A stretch of 64,000 nucleotides of DNA from Rufibacter roseolus (GTDB lineage: Bacteria; Bacteroidota; Bacteroidia; Cytophagales; Hymenobacteraceae). The notes beneath the pieces are model-generated. The model was not told the origin of the DNA. It was given only the letters and a program-made list of their open reading frames with translations, and did no database searches. Location of the stretch: assembly GCF_017916365.1 (NCBI RefSeq), contig NZ_JAFMSU010000001.1, positions 2,245,498-2,309,497 of the forward strand, in the 5' to 3' direction. Position numbers and translations under genes: made by a program. Below, one piece after another: positions 1 through 7,746 of the stretch. The first letter of the stretch is position 1. Each line of letters starts with the position of its first letter.

Positions 1-900
1 AAGGTTCTCGGCATCAAACCAGCCACCCACCACCATCACTGCGGGCTTGATGTTTTTCAGGTGCGGCCTGATGTTCATGGCTTGCCAGAAGGCATCATAG
101 TTGGGATGCTGCACGATGTCGTTCCAGAAGGAGACGTTTTTTTTAAGGTACTGGGCGTTGGCGTTGGGCAAGGCGCCCATACGCAGGAAGAAATCGTAGC
201 CGTCTGGCGTGCCGTGGTTGAAGCGCGGTGCCCCAGTAGGCGAGGGCTGCGGCCGCGGCTGCCCGAAGGAGGCCAGGAAGTTGAAGGCGTGCGGCAGGAA
301 GAATGCGCCGTGGTGGTGGAAATCGTCCCAGAACCAATCGGTCACTGGGGCCTGCGGCGAGGCGGCTTTGAGGGCGGGGTGGTTGCTGAGCAAGCCTACG
401 GTGGTATAGTAGCCGGGGTAGGAGATACCCCACTGGCCTACACGACCATTGTTGTTGGGCACGTTTTTCACGAGCCATTCAATGGCGTCATAGGAATCGG
501 TGCTCTCGTCTACGTCCTTTTTGCCTTTCTTGCCGATGAGGGGCTTCATGTTGATGAACTCACCCTCGCTCATGTACTTGCCGCGCACATCCTGGTAAGC
601 GAAAATGTAGCCCTCGCGCATCATGTCCGGTGACGGCCCAATGCTGGTTTTGTATTTTCCTTCGCCGTACGGCCCCACCGAGTAAGGCGTGCGGCTGAGC
701 ATGATGGGGTATTTCTTGCTTTTATCTTTGGGGGCGTACACCACGGTGTAGAGTTTTACGCCATCGCGCGCGGCAATCTGGTGCTCGGTTTTGGTGTAGT
801 TCTGCCGGATATAGGCCGAGTCTGTGAGGGTTTGGGCAGAGGCGGTGAGGGCTGGCCACAATAGCACCAGCAAAAGCCATCTCCAGGGGTTTGGTTTCAT
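1..900 (-). CDS. CocE/NonD family hydrolase, 3' end beyond window
   Basis: The frame is open from an ATG at 898-900 to the window edge, giving 300 codons with no stop, so the C-terminus is missing. A hydrophobic signal peptide ends near Ala-Ser-Ala-Gln (about residue 23), indicating export. The CocE/NonD alpha/beta-hydrolase features are visible: DVRGKYMSEGEF near residue 105, the nucleophile elbow GQWGISYPG near residues 150-158 (catalytic Ser in GISYPG), and GGWFDAE at the truncated end, which in cocaine esterase and alpha-amino-acid ester hydrolases carries the catalytic Asp. Relatives hydrolyse esters or amides, including acylated peptides and beta-lactam side chains; substrate is not predictable. 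The missing part should hold the catalytic His and the C-terminal jelly-roll domain. Confidence 0.88.
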   Translation of the reverse strand, partial: MKPNPWRWLLLVLLWPALTASAQTLTDSAYIRQNYTKTEHQIAARDGVKLYTVVYAPKDKSKKYPIMLSRTPYSVGPYGEGKYKTSIGPSPDMMREGYIFAYQDVRGKYMSEGEFINMKPLIGKKGKKDVDESTDSYDAIEWLVKNVPNNNGRVGQWGISYPGYYTTVGLLSNHPALKAASPQAPVTDWFWDDFHHHGAFFLPHAFNFLASFGQPRPQPSPTGAPRFNHGTPDGYDFFLRMGALPNANAQYLKKNVSFWNDIVQHPNYDAFWQAMNIRPHLKNIKPAVMVVGGWFDAENL

Positions 901-964
901 AAATTGTCTGTTTGGTAAAGTTTGGCGCCGACAATTTAGAGAATTCAGCCGCGGCAGACAACCT

Positions 965-1004
965 CTGTTTTACCGCCGTTTTCCCGAGAATAACCCTAAA
1001 ACAG
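965..1004. repeat. Dispersed imperfect palindrome, copy 1
   Basis: Forty bases with perfect 8-bp ends (CTGTTTTA / TAAAACAG) around a TTTT...GAgAA core. It lies between the start of the truncated hydrolase gene and the end of the next minus-strand gene. Confidence 0.6.
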
Positions 1005-1055
1005 GATGGGACCTCTCCCCGGAATTCTGCTTAAGCGGTGTTTTTGTAAAAAGGC

Positions 1056-1086
1056 ACAAAAAAAAGGCCTAGTTTCCCAGGCCTTT
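1056..1086 (-). terminator. Rho-independent terminator of the 1107-1934 lipoprotein gene
   Basis: An 8-bp stem (AAAGGCCT / AGGCCTTT at 1063-1086) is followed on the minus strand by a run of eight T. It lies 20 bases beyond the stop of the lipoprotein gene. Confidence 0.8.
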
Positions 1087-1106
1087 GCAGGTAAGCATAT
1101 TCTTTA

Positions 1107-1934
1107 TTATTGGCAACTGTACTCAACGTTCACGGTGGTTACATCATTGTTCTGGGTTGTCCTGGTGATTTTGGTAGGGTACCCGTTGTCATTGAACACG
1201 AAGGTGTTGGTGTAAGACATATCCTTGTCTACGGTGCTGCCTTCTTTACGAACCTCGGTGATCACGTTGTTCACGCTAGGAGGGTTCAAGGTTGGTAAAC
1301 CGATGAAGAGGGCCTCGAAAGCAGCCATCGGGCTGTTTTTGGCGTCATAGGTGTACTCAGTGGTGGCAGAAGGAGAAGTGGACTCATCTTCCTCGGTCGC
1401 TGGGTTGTCATAGTATTCGGTGGCTTTGGAGACGTTTCCTTTGGCGTCATACTGGTAAGTGGTCCAGCCCATGGGGAACGAAACAGGGTCTTCGCCTTCC
1501 TCGGCAGGAATCACCAAGAAGCGGGTGATTTTGCTGATGCGGTTGCCGCTGTACTCAATTTCAGAGCCCATGCCCATGCCATCCATGTCCTCTCCGCTCA
1601 ACATGGTGCCGGTCAGTTTGCCCTGGTCATCATAGGTGTACTCCATGCTTCCATCTCCCTGGTCGCCGTTCATAAATACCATTTTGGAGGGTTTGCCGGC
1701 TTTGCTGCCAGAAGAATGGTACTGTACGTTTACAGTGCCAAACTCACCGTTGGTGAAGGAGGAAATCTTGTCATTGGCATAAGTGACCGAGGTGACACCG
1801 TCTTCATCGGTGATCTTCACGGCTTTACAGGCCTTGATGTTATCAATGGGACTTGTTTCTTCGTCATCGGTACAAGAACCCATGATGAATAAAGAGGCAG
1901 CGAACAGAACTGGTAGTAATTTAGGGAATTTCAT
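1107..1934 (-). CDS. Lipoprotein with YD-like motifs (DUF4595-like)
   Basis: A 275-residue protein with a lipoprotein signal: basic start, hydrophobic stretch and lipobox ending at Cys about residue 20 (IMGSC), then an acidic TDDEE stretch. The body carries spaced tyrosine-rich motifs resembling degenerate RHS/YD repeats (YTYDDQGKL, YQYDAKGNV, YTYDAKN), the pattern of Bacteroidota DUF4595-type surface proteins. The role is unknown. The family assignment is from motif pattern only. It has its own terminator, and the next gene downstream begins about 200 bases away, so it is probably monocistronic. Confidence 0.75.
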   Translation of the reverse strand: MKFPKLLPVLFAASLFIMGSCTDDEETSPIDNIKACKAVKITDEDGVTSVTYANDKISSFTNGEFGTVNVQYHSSGSKAGKPSKMVFMNGDQGDGSMEYTYDDQGKLTGTMLSGEDMDGMGMGSEIEYSGNRISKITRFLVIPAEEGEDPVSFPMGWTTYQYDAKGNVSKATEYYDNPATEEDESTSPSATTEYTYDAKNSPMAAFEALFIGLPTLNPPSVNNVITEVRKEGSTVDKDMSYTNTFVFNDNGYPTKITRTTQNNDVTTVNVEYSCQ

Positions 1935-2207
1935 TTTCTCGTTAAATTGAATGTGAGGGATGGTTGGTTTAACAAAGGATGCAAAGCGCTTTAATGCATT
2001 TCCAAGAGTATAGACACAGTCCCCGGGGTTTACCCCTAATCCTACCGCAACATTTTTTATTTATATTTATCTGTAGCTACATCATTCCAAATGGTCCTGA
2101 AAAGCAAGCGGCACATTCTAAGAGACTTAAGAAGAATCCCGGAAAATAAAGCTGCAGCATCGTTCACCGGTGAAAGAAAGTAGTTTTTGAAAAAGATGGG
2201 TAGGTTT

Positions 2208-2244
2208 GTTTTGAAGCTGTTTCCTGAAAATCCTGCTTAAAACG
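2208..2244. repeat. Dispersed imperfect palindrome, copy 2
   Basis: Arms GTTTTGAAGC and GCTTAAAAC surround a TTTCCTGAAAA core. It ends 9 bases before the -33 box of the promoter for the carboxypeptidase gene. The rest of the 1935-2332 gap shows nothing I recognise. Confidence 0.65.
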
Positions 2245-2252
2245 CCAATTGT

Positions 2253-2287
2253 TTGACGTAATCTTTCAGCATTTTTTTTAAACTTTG
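2253..2287 (+). promoter_or_regulatory. Bacteroidota-type promoter for the M14 peptidase gene
   Basis: TTTG at 2253-2256 and TAACTTTG at 2280-2287 match the primary-sigma consensus TTTG...TAnnTTTG. The 23-base spacer is at the long end of the normal range. The predicted transcript would start near 2294, about 40 bases before the ATG. Confidence 0.5.
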
Positions 2288-2332
2288 GAACTTGCTTAAC
2301 TCCCGTGTTAAGTGTTTACCAAGCCAAACAAT

Positions 2333-4876
2333 ATGTTGAAATTTTACGCCAAGCTTGCCCTCTGCTGGGCAATGCTGCTGAGCGGGATGTCTGTGGCCCA
2401 AGCCCAGACCGCGTTGCAGACTCCTGAGCAATTCCTGGGTTACCGGTTGGGTGACCAGTTTACCTACCACGGTCGCCTTGTGGATTATGTGCGCTACCTG
2501 GCGGGCCAGAACCCCACCAAGATGCAGCTGCAGACCTACGGCCAGACCTATGAGAAACGGCCCCTGCTGCTGGCCACCATTTCCTCACCGGCCAATATGC
2601 AGCGCCTGGAGGAAATCAGAACGAATAACCTCAAGAACACCGGCCTGATGAGCGGCAAGCCTACAAGCGGCAAGCAACCAGCCATTGTGTGGCTCAGCTA
2701 CAACATCCACGGCAATGAGTCTGTTTCTTCTGAGGCCGTGCTGCAGGTTTTGTATGATCTGCTGGACCCTAACAACGCACAGACTCAGAAGTGGCTGGAG
2801 AACACCGTGGTGATGATTGATCCCTGCGTGAACCCTGATGGCCGTGAGCGCTACACCCAGTGGTACAACCGGGCCCGGAACCAGCAACCCAACGCCTCGC
2901 CGTGGGCCTGGGAACACAACGAGCCCTGGCCGGGCGGACGCCCTAACCACTATTACTTTGACCTGAACCGCGACTGGGCCTGGCAAACGCAGACCGAGTC
3001 TAAGCAGCGCGCCGTGGTGTACAACCAATGGATGCCCCAGCTCCACGCCGATTTCCACGAGCAGGGCGTAGACAACCCTTATTACTTCGCGCCCTCAGCC
3101 AAGCCTTACCACGATGCCATCACCCCCTGGCAGCGCGAGTTCCAGGGTATTATTGGCGATTACAACCGCAAGTACTTTGACAAGAACAACTGGCTGTACT
3201 TCACCCGCGAGAACTTTGACCTCTTCTACCCCAGCTACGGCGATACCTGGCCTACGTACCAGGGTGCTATTGCCATGACCTATGAGCAGGGCGGATCCGG
3301 CCGCGCGGGGGTGGTGATCCAGAAATCAGACGGAGACAGCCTTACTTTGTCGCAGCGTATTGCCCACCACCACGCCGCCAGCTTGGCTACTGTGGAGGCC
3401 ATTTCAGACAAGTCTGACCAGGTAATCAAAGAGTTTAAGAGATTCTACACCGATGCCCTGGAGAAGCCTTATGGCCAATACCGCAGCTACGTGTTCAAAG
3501 TGAAAGGCGAGGAAGGCCGCATTAAGGACCTGACAGAGTACCTTGACCGCCAGCAGATCCGCTACGGCTACGCCAAGGCCGGCGGAAGCAGCAAAGGGTT
3601 CAACTACGGGACCGGCAAAACAGAATCGGTGAAATACGAGAGTGGTGACCTGGTGATCAGCGCTTATCAGCCTAAGTCCACCCTGCTGAACGTGTTGTTT
3701 GAGCCATCGGCGCGCCTGGAGGACTCTGTGACCTATGACATCACCGCCTGGTCTCTGCCTTACGCTTATGGCCTGAAAGGCGCCGCGTTTACAGGCCGTA
3801 TTTCCATGAACGAGGCCAAACCAGCCGCCGCTGCGACCACCAATACCGCTGCCCCAGCTGCTTACGCGTACATCGCGCGCTGGAACGGGGTGCAGGATCT
3901 GAAATTCCTGGCTTCATTGCTCAAGTCCAAAGTGCGCGTGCGTTATTCAGAGGTGCCTTTTGAGCAGAACAAAGAGCATTACGCACCGGGCACGCTCATC
4001 ATTACCCGCACCGGCAACGAAGGTCTGGGTGCCAGGTTTGACCAGATTGTGACCCGTGCCGCAGATTCCTTGGGTGTGAAGCTGGCTTCTACCACCTCAG
4101 GTTTCGTGAGTTCAGGCTCGGATTTCGGTTCGCGCAACATCCGGTACGTAAAGGCGCCCCGCGTGGCTTTGATGACCGGTGAAGGCGTGTCTCCGTACGG
4201 TTTCGGAGAGATCTGGCATTACTTTGAGCAGCAGATAGGTTACCCCGTGACGGTGTTGGGCGCTGATTATTTCGCCAACGTGCCGCTGCATGAGTTTGAC
4301 GTGCTCATTTTGCCAACCGGTTCTTACGGCCGCATCCTGGACGAGCGGAACCTGACCAAAGTAAAAGACTGGGTACGCGCCGGCGGCAAGCTCATCGCCA
4401 TGGAAAGTGCCGTGACCTTCCTGTCTGATAAACCAGATTTCGCGGTGAAAAAAAAAGCCGCTGATACCACCAATGCTAAGAAAGGCGCCACCGAGGCAGA
4501 CCTGAAAAAATACGCCAACCGCGAGCGCGAGTCCATCTCAGAGGAGGTGCAGGGCAGTGTGTTCAGAATCAACCTGGACAACACCCATCCGCTGGCCTTC
4601 GGGTACGGCACGTCTTACCCGGCTTTGATCAGAACCAATACCTTGCCCCAGTTCATGAAAGATGCCTGGAACGTAGGGGTGGTGAAGAAAGAAGCGCCGG
4701 CCACTGGTTTTGTGGGCTCTAAAGCCGGTAGCAACCTGCAGAACGGCCTGGTGCTGGGCGTGCAGGACCTGGGCCGTGGCAACGTGGTGTATCTGGTAGA
4801 CAACCCGTTGTTCAGAGCCTTCTGGCAGGGCGGCAAACTGCTCTTCGGGAACGCGGTCTTCCTGGTAGGACAGTAA
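2333..4876 (+). CDS. Secreted M14 family zinc carboxypeptidase
   Basis: The ATG at 2333 is preferred over an in-frame GTG seven codons earlier because it directly precedes a classic signal peptide ending at Ala-Gln-Ala-Gln. The zinc-binding HxxE lies at His126-Glu129 (NIHGNES), followed by CVNPDGRERYTQW typical of M14 peptidases, and LHADFHEQG near residue 242 supplies the likely third His ligand. The roughly 470 residues after the peptidase domain include a segment with a glutamine-amidotransferase-like look (LPTGSYGRILDE...VRAGGKLIAMESA). At 847 residues it fits the large Bacteroidota M14 exopeptidases of the periplasm or outside. It is monocistronic, with its own promoter and terminator-like hairpin. 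The substrate is unknown. Confidence 0.9.
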   Translation: MLKFYAKLALCWAMLLSGMSVAQAQTALQTPEQFLGYRLGDQFTYHGRLVDYVRYLAGQNPTKMQLQTYGQTYEKRPLLLATISSPANMQRLEEIRTNNLKNTGLMSGKPTSGKQPAIVWLSYNIHGNESVSSEAVLQVLYDLLDPNNAQTQKWLENTVVMIDPCVNPDGRERYTQWYNRARNQQPNASPWAWEHNEPWPGGRPNHYYFDLNRDWAWQTQTESKQRAVVYNQWMPQLHADFHEQGVDNPYYFAPSAKPYHDAITPWQREFQGIIGDYNRKYFDKNNWLYFTRENFDLFYPSYGDTWPTYQGAIAMTYEQGGSGRAGVVIQKSDGDSLTLSQRIAHHHAASLATVEAISDKSDQVIKEFKRFYTDALEKPYGQYRSYVFKVKGEEGRIKDLTEYLDRQQIRYGYAKAGGSSKGFNYGTGKTESVKYESGDLVISAYQPKSTLLNVLFEPSARLEDSVTYDITAWSLPYAYGLKGAAFTGRISMNEAKPAAAATTNTAAPAAYAYIARWNGVQDLKFLASLLKSKVRVRYSEVPFEQNKEHYAPGTLIITRTGNEGLGARFDQIVTRAADSLGVKLASTTSGFVSSGSDFGSRNIRYVKAPRVALMTGEGVSPYGFGEIWHYFEQQIGYPVTVLGADYFANVPLHEFDVLILPTGSYGRILDERNLTKVKDWVRAGGKLIAMESAVTFLSDKPDFAVKKKAADTTNAKKGATEADLKKYANRERESISEEVQGSVFRINLDNTHPLAFGYGTSYPALIRTNTLPQFMKDAWNVGVVKKEAPATGFVGSKAGSNLQNGLVLGVQDLGRGNVVYLVDNPLFRAFWQGGKLLFGNAVFLVGQ

Positions 4877-4897
4877 TCCAGCAGCCTTCCAGTTCAT

Positions 4898-4934
4898 AAA
4901 CAGCAACGCCCGCTTATAGCGGGCGTTGCTGTTT
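4898..4934 (+). terminator. Strong hairpin after the peptidase gene
   Basis: Near-perfect 17-bp inverted repeat (AAACAGCAACGCCCGCT and its complement) with a 3-base loop, 22 bases after the stop. It ends in a short GTTT rather than a long T-run, so termination is likely but not textbook. Confidence 0.65.
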
Positions 4935-4966
4935 ACAGGCCTTTTAGTTAAAAATGCGTTGTAAAC
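4931..4966. repeat. Dispersed imperfect palindrome, copy 3
   Basis: Perfect 7-bp ends GTTTACA / TGTAAAC enclose CCTTTTAGTTAAAAA. It abuts the preceding hairpin and belongs to the same family as the other dispersed copies. Confidence 0.5.
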
Positions 4967-5044
4967 AAGAACATTGGAACCGATTATGGGAGGGCCGTAT
5001 AAGAGAAAAACCACTATCTTGTACAAGGTCCATCAGATACAACT

Positions 5045-6517
5045 ATGCGTTCTGTCTCTAAAATTGCTGCCGTTTCCCTGTTCCTGCTGGCTAGTATGTC
5101 TGGCTGCGCCAAAAAAACATCCTCTAACGGAGGTTCTGTAAGCTCCACCGCCGCCGGAGAACCGCAATTATCCTCCACACAGTTGGCGCAGGCCCGAAGC
5201 AATTACACGAACTATTGCGGGGGCTGTCACGGACGGGAACTGGAGACCTTTGTGAACCGCAAATGGCAGCACGGAGACAGCCCCGAGGCGCTTTTCAAAG
5301 GCATCAAACACGGCTATCCCGAGCAAGGCATGCCGGCCTACGCCACCACCTTCTCTGATGACCAGATCACCCAGTTGGTCTCCTTCATCCGGCAGGGAAT
5401 ACAGGCGCATAAAGATCAACCTGAGAGTAAAACCAACGTCACGGTTCACCGGTCTGAGAAAGTCAATTTTGAGCTGGAGCAGGTAGTTACCGGCTTGGAT
5501 GTGCCCTGGGCCATGGCGTTTCTGCCCAACGGCGACATGCTCATCACCGAGCGGTCCGGCACCCTGTATCGCTTCACCAAAAACAAAGAACTGCAGAAGA
5601 TAGAAGGTGTTCCTCAGGTCCTGAGCCAGGGCCAGGGCGGATTGCTGGACGTGATATTGCACCCAGATTATTCTAAGAACAACGTGCTCTTTATTTCCTA
5701 TTCGGCCTTCAGGAAAGACGGAGGGCAGACGCTGTCTACCTCCGCCATCACGCGTGCCAGGCTGGAGGGTAACACTCTTACAGACCAGAAGGTGATATTT
5801 GAAGGCCAGCCTTACCTTAGAACGCGGCACCACTACGGTTGCCGCATGGAGTTTGGGCGCGACGGTTACCTGTATTTCTCCATGGGCGATAGAGGCGGCA
5901 CCCGCGAGAATCCGCAGAACCTGAATGTGCACCCCGGCAAGATCCACCGCATCAAAGAAGACGGCAGCATCCCCGCTGATAACCCATTCGTGAACAAGGC
6001 CGGGGCTATGCCTTCTATCTTCACCTTCGGGAACCGCAATCCGCAGGGCCTGGCGTTGAATACTGCCACAGGTGAGTTATGGGCGCACGAGCACGGGCCC
6101 AAAGGCGGCGATGAGGTGAACATCTTAAAGAAAGGTGCCAACTACGGCTGGGCCGATGTGACCTATGGCATTGACTACAACGGCTCTAAAATCTCTGACC
6201 TGAAGCAGAAAGCGGGCATCATCGATCCCATCAAGGTCTGGGTGCCTTCTATCGCTCCCTCGGGCATGGCGTTTGTGACCGGAAACCGCTACAAAGGCTG
6301 GGAAGGTGATTTGCTGGTGGGCTCCCTCAGCTTCAAGTTCCTGAGTCGCCTGGACGTGGACGGAAACAAGGTCCTCAAAGAGGAGCGGCTGCTGCCCGAC
6401 ATCGGTCGGGTACGGGACGTGCGCCAGAGCCCCGATGGCTACATTTACATCGCGGTAGAGAACCCCGGCATTATTTACCGCCTGGTGCCTTCAGAGGAGC
6501 CTAAAGCAGTAGATTAG
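5045..6517 (+). CDS. PQQ-dependent sugar dehydrogenase with N-terminal cytochrome c domain
   Basis: A 490-residue lipoprotein (lipobox MSGC, Cys about residue 20). A class I cytochrome c domain follows with the heme motif CGGCH near residues 58-62 and a distal Met candidate in HGYPEQGMPAY. From about residue 145 the protein is a GSDH-type beta-propeller: GLDVPWAMAFLPNGDMLITER, GQGGLLDVILHPDY, HYGCRMEFGRDGYLYFSMGDRG, GNRNPQGLALN and EHGPKGGDEVN are hallmark motifs of the soluble aldose sugar dehydrogenase (YliI-like) family. It probably oxidises an aldose in the periplasm with PQQ and passes electrons to its own heme. No pqq synthesis gene is in the window, so PQQ may be scavenged. Monocistronic. 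Confidence 0.88.
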   Translation: MRSVSKIAAVSLFLLASMSGCAKKTSSNGGSVSSTAAGEPQLSSTQLAQARSNYTNYCGGCHGRELETFVNRKWQHGDSPEALFKGIKHGYPEQGMPAYATTFSDDQITQLVSFIRQGIQAHKDQPESKTNVTVHRSEKVNFELEQVVTGLDVPWAMAFLPNGDMLITERSGTLYRFTKNKELQKIEGVPQVLSQGQGGLLDVILHPDYSKNNVLFISYSAFRKDGGQTLSTSAITRARLEGNTLTDQKVIFEGQPYLRTRHHYGCRMEFGRDGYLYFSMGDRGGTRENPQNLNVHPGKIHRIKEDGSIPADNPFVNKAGAMPSIFTFGNRNPQGLALNTATGELWAHEHGPKGGDEVNILKKGANYGWADVTYGIDYNGSKISDLKQKAGIIDPIKVWVPSIAPSGMAFVTGNRYKGWEGDLLVGSLSFKFLSRLDVDGNKVLKEERLLPDIGRVRDVRQSPDGYIYIAVENPGIIYRLVPSEEPKAVD

Positions 6518-6540
6518 AGAAGTCTGCCTAATCGGTTTCT

Positions 6541-6578
6541 TGTTCTGGGCCTGATTCCAGGAAATGGGACTTAAAACG
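6541..6578. repeat. Dispersed imperfect palindrome, copy 4 (degenerate)
   Basis: GTTCTGGGCC and GGGACTTAAAAC flank an ATTCCAGGAAAT core. It lies between the convergent dehydrogenase and Rieske genes. Confidence 0.45.
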
Positions 6579-6618
6579 GCTTGCCACTTTCTGGGGGCTA
6601 ATGCTGCCCTGAAGCGCC

Positions 6619-6945
6619 TTAATCAGGCATCTGGACGTATACGCCGTCTTCCCGTACTTCCAATGGGAACCGTTCCAGGGGGCGGGTACGGCCTTTGCAT
6701 TCTTCCCCCGATATCAGGTGAAAGCGGTAGCTGTGCCACGGGCAGATGATCTCATTGAGGTAATTGGTGGTTCCCCGGCTCAGGGCGTCTCCCAGGTGCG
6801 GGCACAGGTTCTCCACCGCAAAAAGCCCGGCCGGAGTATGGGCAATGCAGATTTCCTTACCGGCGGCCACTACCGCCGTTGACTTGGTCACCGGAATCTG
6901 CTTTTTGGCCTGGGCCTCACTGTCAAAAATCTTGATCCATTGCAT
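6619..6945 (-). CDS. Rieske [2Fe-2S] ferredoxin-like protein
   Basis: A 108-residue soluble protein consisting of a single Rieske fold. The cluster ligands are present: CPHLGDAL (Cys-x-His) near residues 47-54 and CPWHSYRF (Cys-x-x-His) near residues 69-76. There is no signal peptide or membrane segment, so it is a cytoplasmic NirD or Rieske-ferredoxin type rather than a bc1 subunit. Such proteins pass electrons to oxygenases or reductases. None is adjacent, so the partner is unknown. The gene faces the sugar dehydrogenase convergently. Confidence 0.88.
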   Translation of the reverse strand: MQWIKIFDSEAQAKKQIPVTKSTAVVAAGKEICIAHTPAGLFAVENLCPHLGDALSRGTTNYLNEIICPWHSYRFHLISGEECKGRTRPLERFPLEVREDGVYVQMPD

Positions 6946-6972
6946 ACGTCTGCGTACGGGTAAGGGAGAAAC

Positions 6973-7012
6973 CTGTTTTGGACCTAAATTACAGGAAATG
7001 ACCGGAAAACGG
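6973..7012. repeat. Dispersed imperfect palindrome, copy 5
   Basis: CTGTTTTGGACC and GACCGGAAAACGG flank AATTACAGGAAAT. It lies just upstream of the Rieske gene on its promoter side. Confidence 0.5.
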
Positions 7013-7035
7013 CAGGGATAGGTTTGGAAAGGGTA

Positions 7036-7290
7036 TAAAATGAAAAAGCCCGGAAAAACCGGGCCCCTTACACCAAACTAACAAACAAAACTTTAAACAA
7101 ACCTAAATACTAAACAAGCCCGAGGGAAGAGCAGCCAGCTGAGAGGGAATCAGGGGCTGTTGGTCTCGTTTAGTGATACAAATATGCAGCGCTTTTGCCC
7201 CGCCGGCAACCCAAACAAGAGGAAACGGACTTTTTCCTGCCTGAAACCTGACAAAGCCGGAGTGAACCGGAATATAGCGGCGTGAATCGG
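7036..7290 (-). repeat. RNA-locus repeat, copy A
   Basis: One of two direct copies (the other at 10928-11196). The left 56 bases (7036-7091) are identical to 10928-10983. The right 118 bases (7173-7290) align without gaps to 11079-11196 with 26 mismatches (78% identity by hand count). The 81 bases between these blocks have no visible similarity to the second copy. Substitutions in the right block fall on all codon positions, which argues against a conserved protein. Confidence 0.85.
7043..7172 (-). ncRNA. Predicted small RNA A (about 130 nt)
   Basis: On the minus strand a promoter-like pair (TTG at 7207-7209, 20-base spacer, CATATTTG at 7179-7186, one mismatch to TAnnTTTG) precedes a stretch ending in a GC-rich terminator: GCCCGG-TTTTT-CCGGGC plus five T (7043-7064). 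Complementary segments near both ends of the variable part (CTAAAC/GTTTAG, GCCC/GGGC) suggest a stem. The conserved 3' tail just before the terminator is T-rich and purine-poor. Function and family are unknown; the transcript ends are inferred. Confidence 0.5.
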
Positions 7291-7419
7291 ACAAATCCAC
7301 CTCTGAATCTGCCATCCAAAATCGCGGCTTTTTTGGTAAACCCAGTTGAAAATAATTGACCTGGATAGAAAATTCCGGGTTTGGCTTGGCGAAAAGCTCA
7401 TTAATTATCTTCATCGGGT

Positions 7420-7746
7420 GAAAAACTGCTGCCTTTCTCTTTGGCCTCTGAATTCTGACGAAAGGCTCTAAAACCCTGATGAACCCTGATGGATCAGACT
7501 GAAACCGTCATCCAGGATGCCAAAGCCTTTCAGGCAATTTGCCTTGGTTTAACTAAACGGGTTCTTCCTGCACCATATTTCTAAACCTTACGGGTTTATA
7601 ATTGAGATTCTTACGGAATTATCTGTTACTTTATGGAAAGAGCAATCAGGCTGGCTTTGTGAAAGGCTGGGGAGAAGTGTGTTGGAGGTGCAGTCGCTTT
7701 TTGGTTTTCGTCACCTATATTCATTTACTCACTCCCCTAAACTATA
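7420..7746. other. Leader region upstream of the lectin gene
   Basis: About 330 bases without a convincing reading frame. AT content rises towards the gene start. I find no good TAnnTTTG promoter with a correctly placed -33 box and no hairpin of note. Confidence 0.4.

Noticed and set aside
61..633. 190-codon plus-strand frame at the window start
   Set aside because: Antisense to the CocE-type hydrolase, whose frame is open to the window edge and carries catalytic motifs.
5168..5947. 259-codon minus-strand frame opposite the sugar dehydrogenase
   Set aside because: Antisense to well conserved GSDH motifs; no protein character of its own.
7103..7414. 103-codon minus-strand frame running through RNA-locus copy A, with a partly similar reading in copy B
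   Set aside because: Differences between the two copies fall equally on all codon positions, the frame in copy B ends early, and the conserved blocks match a promoter and a terminator better than a protein.
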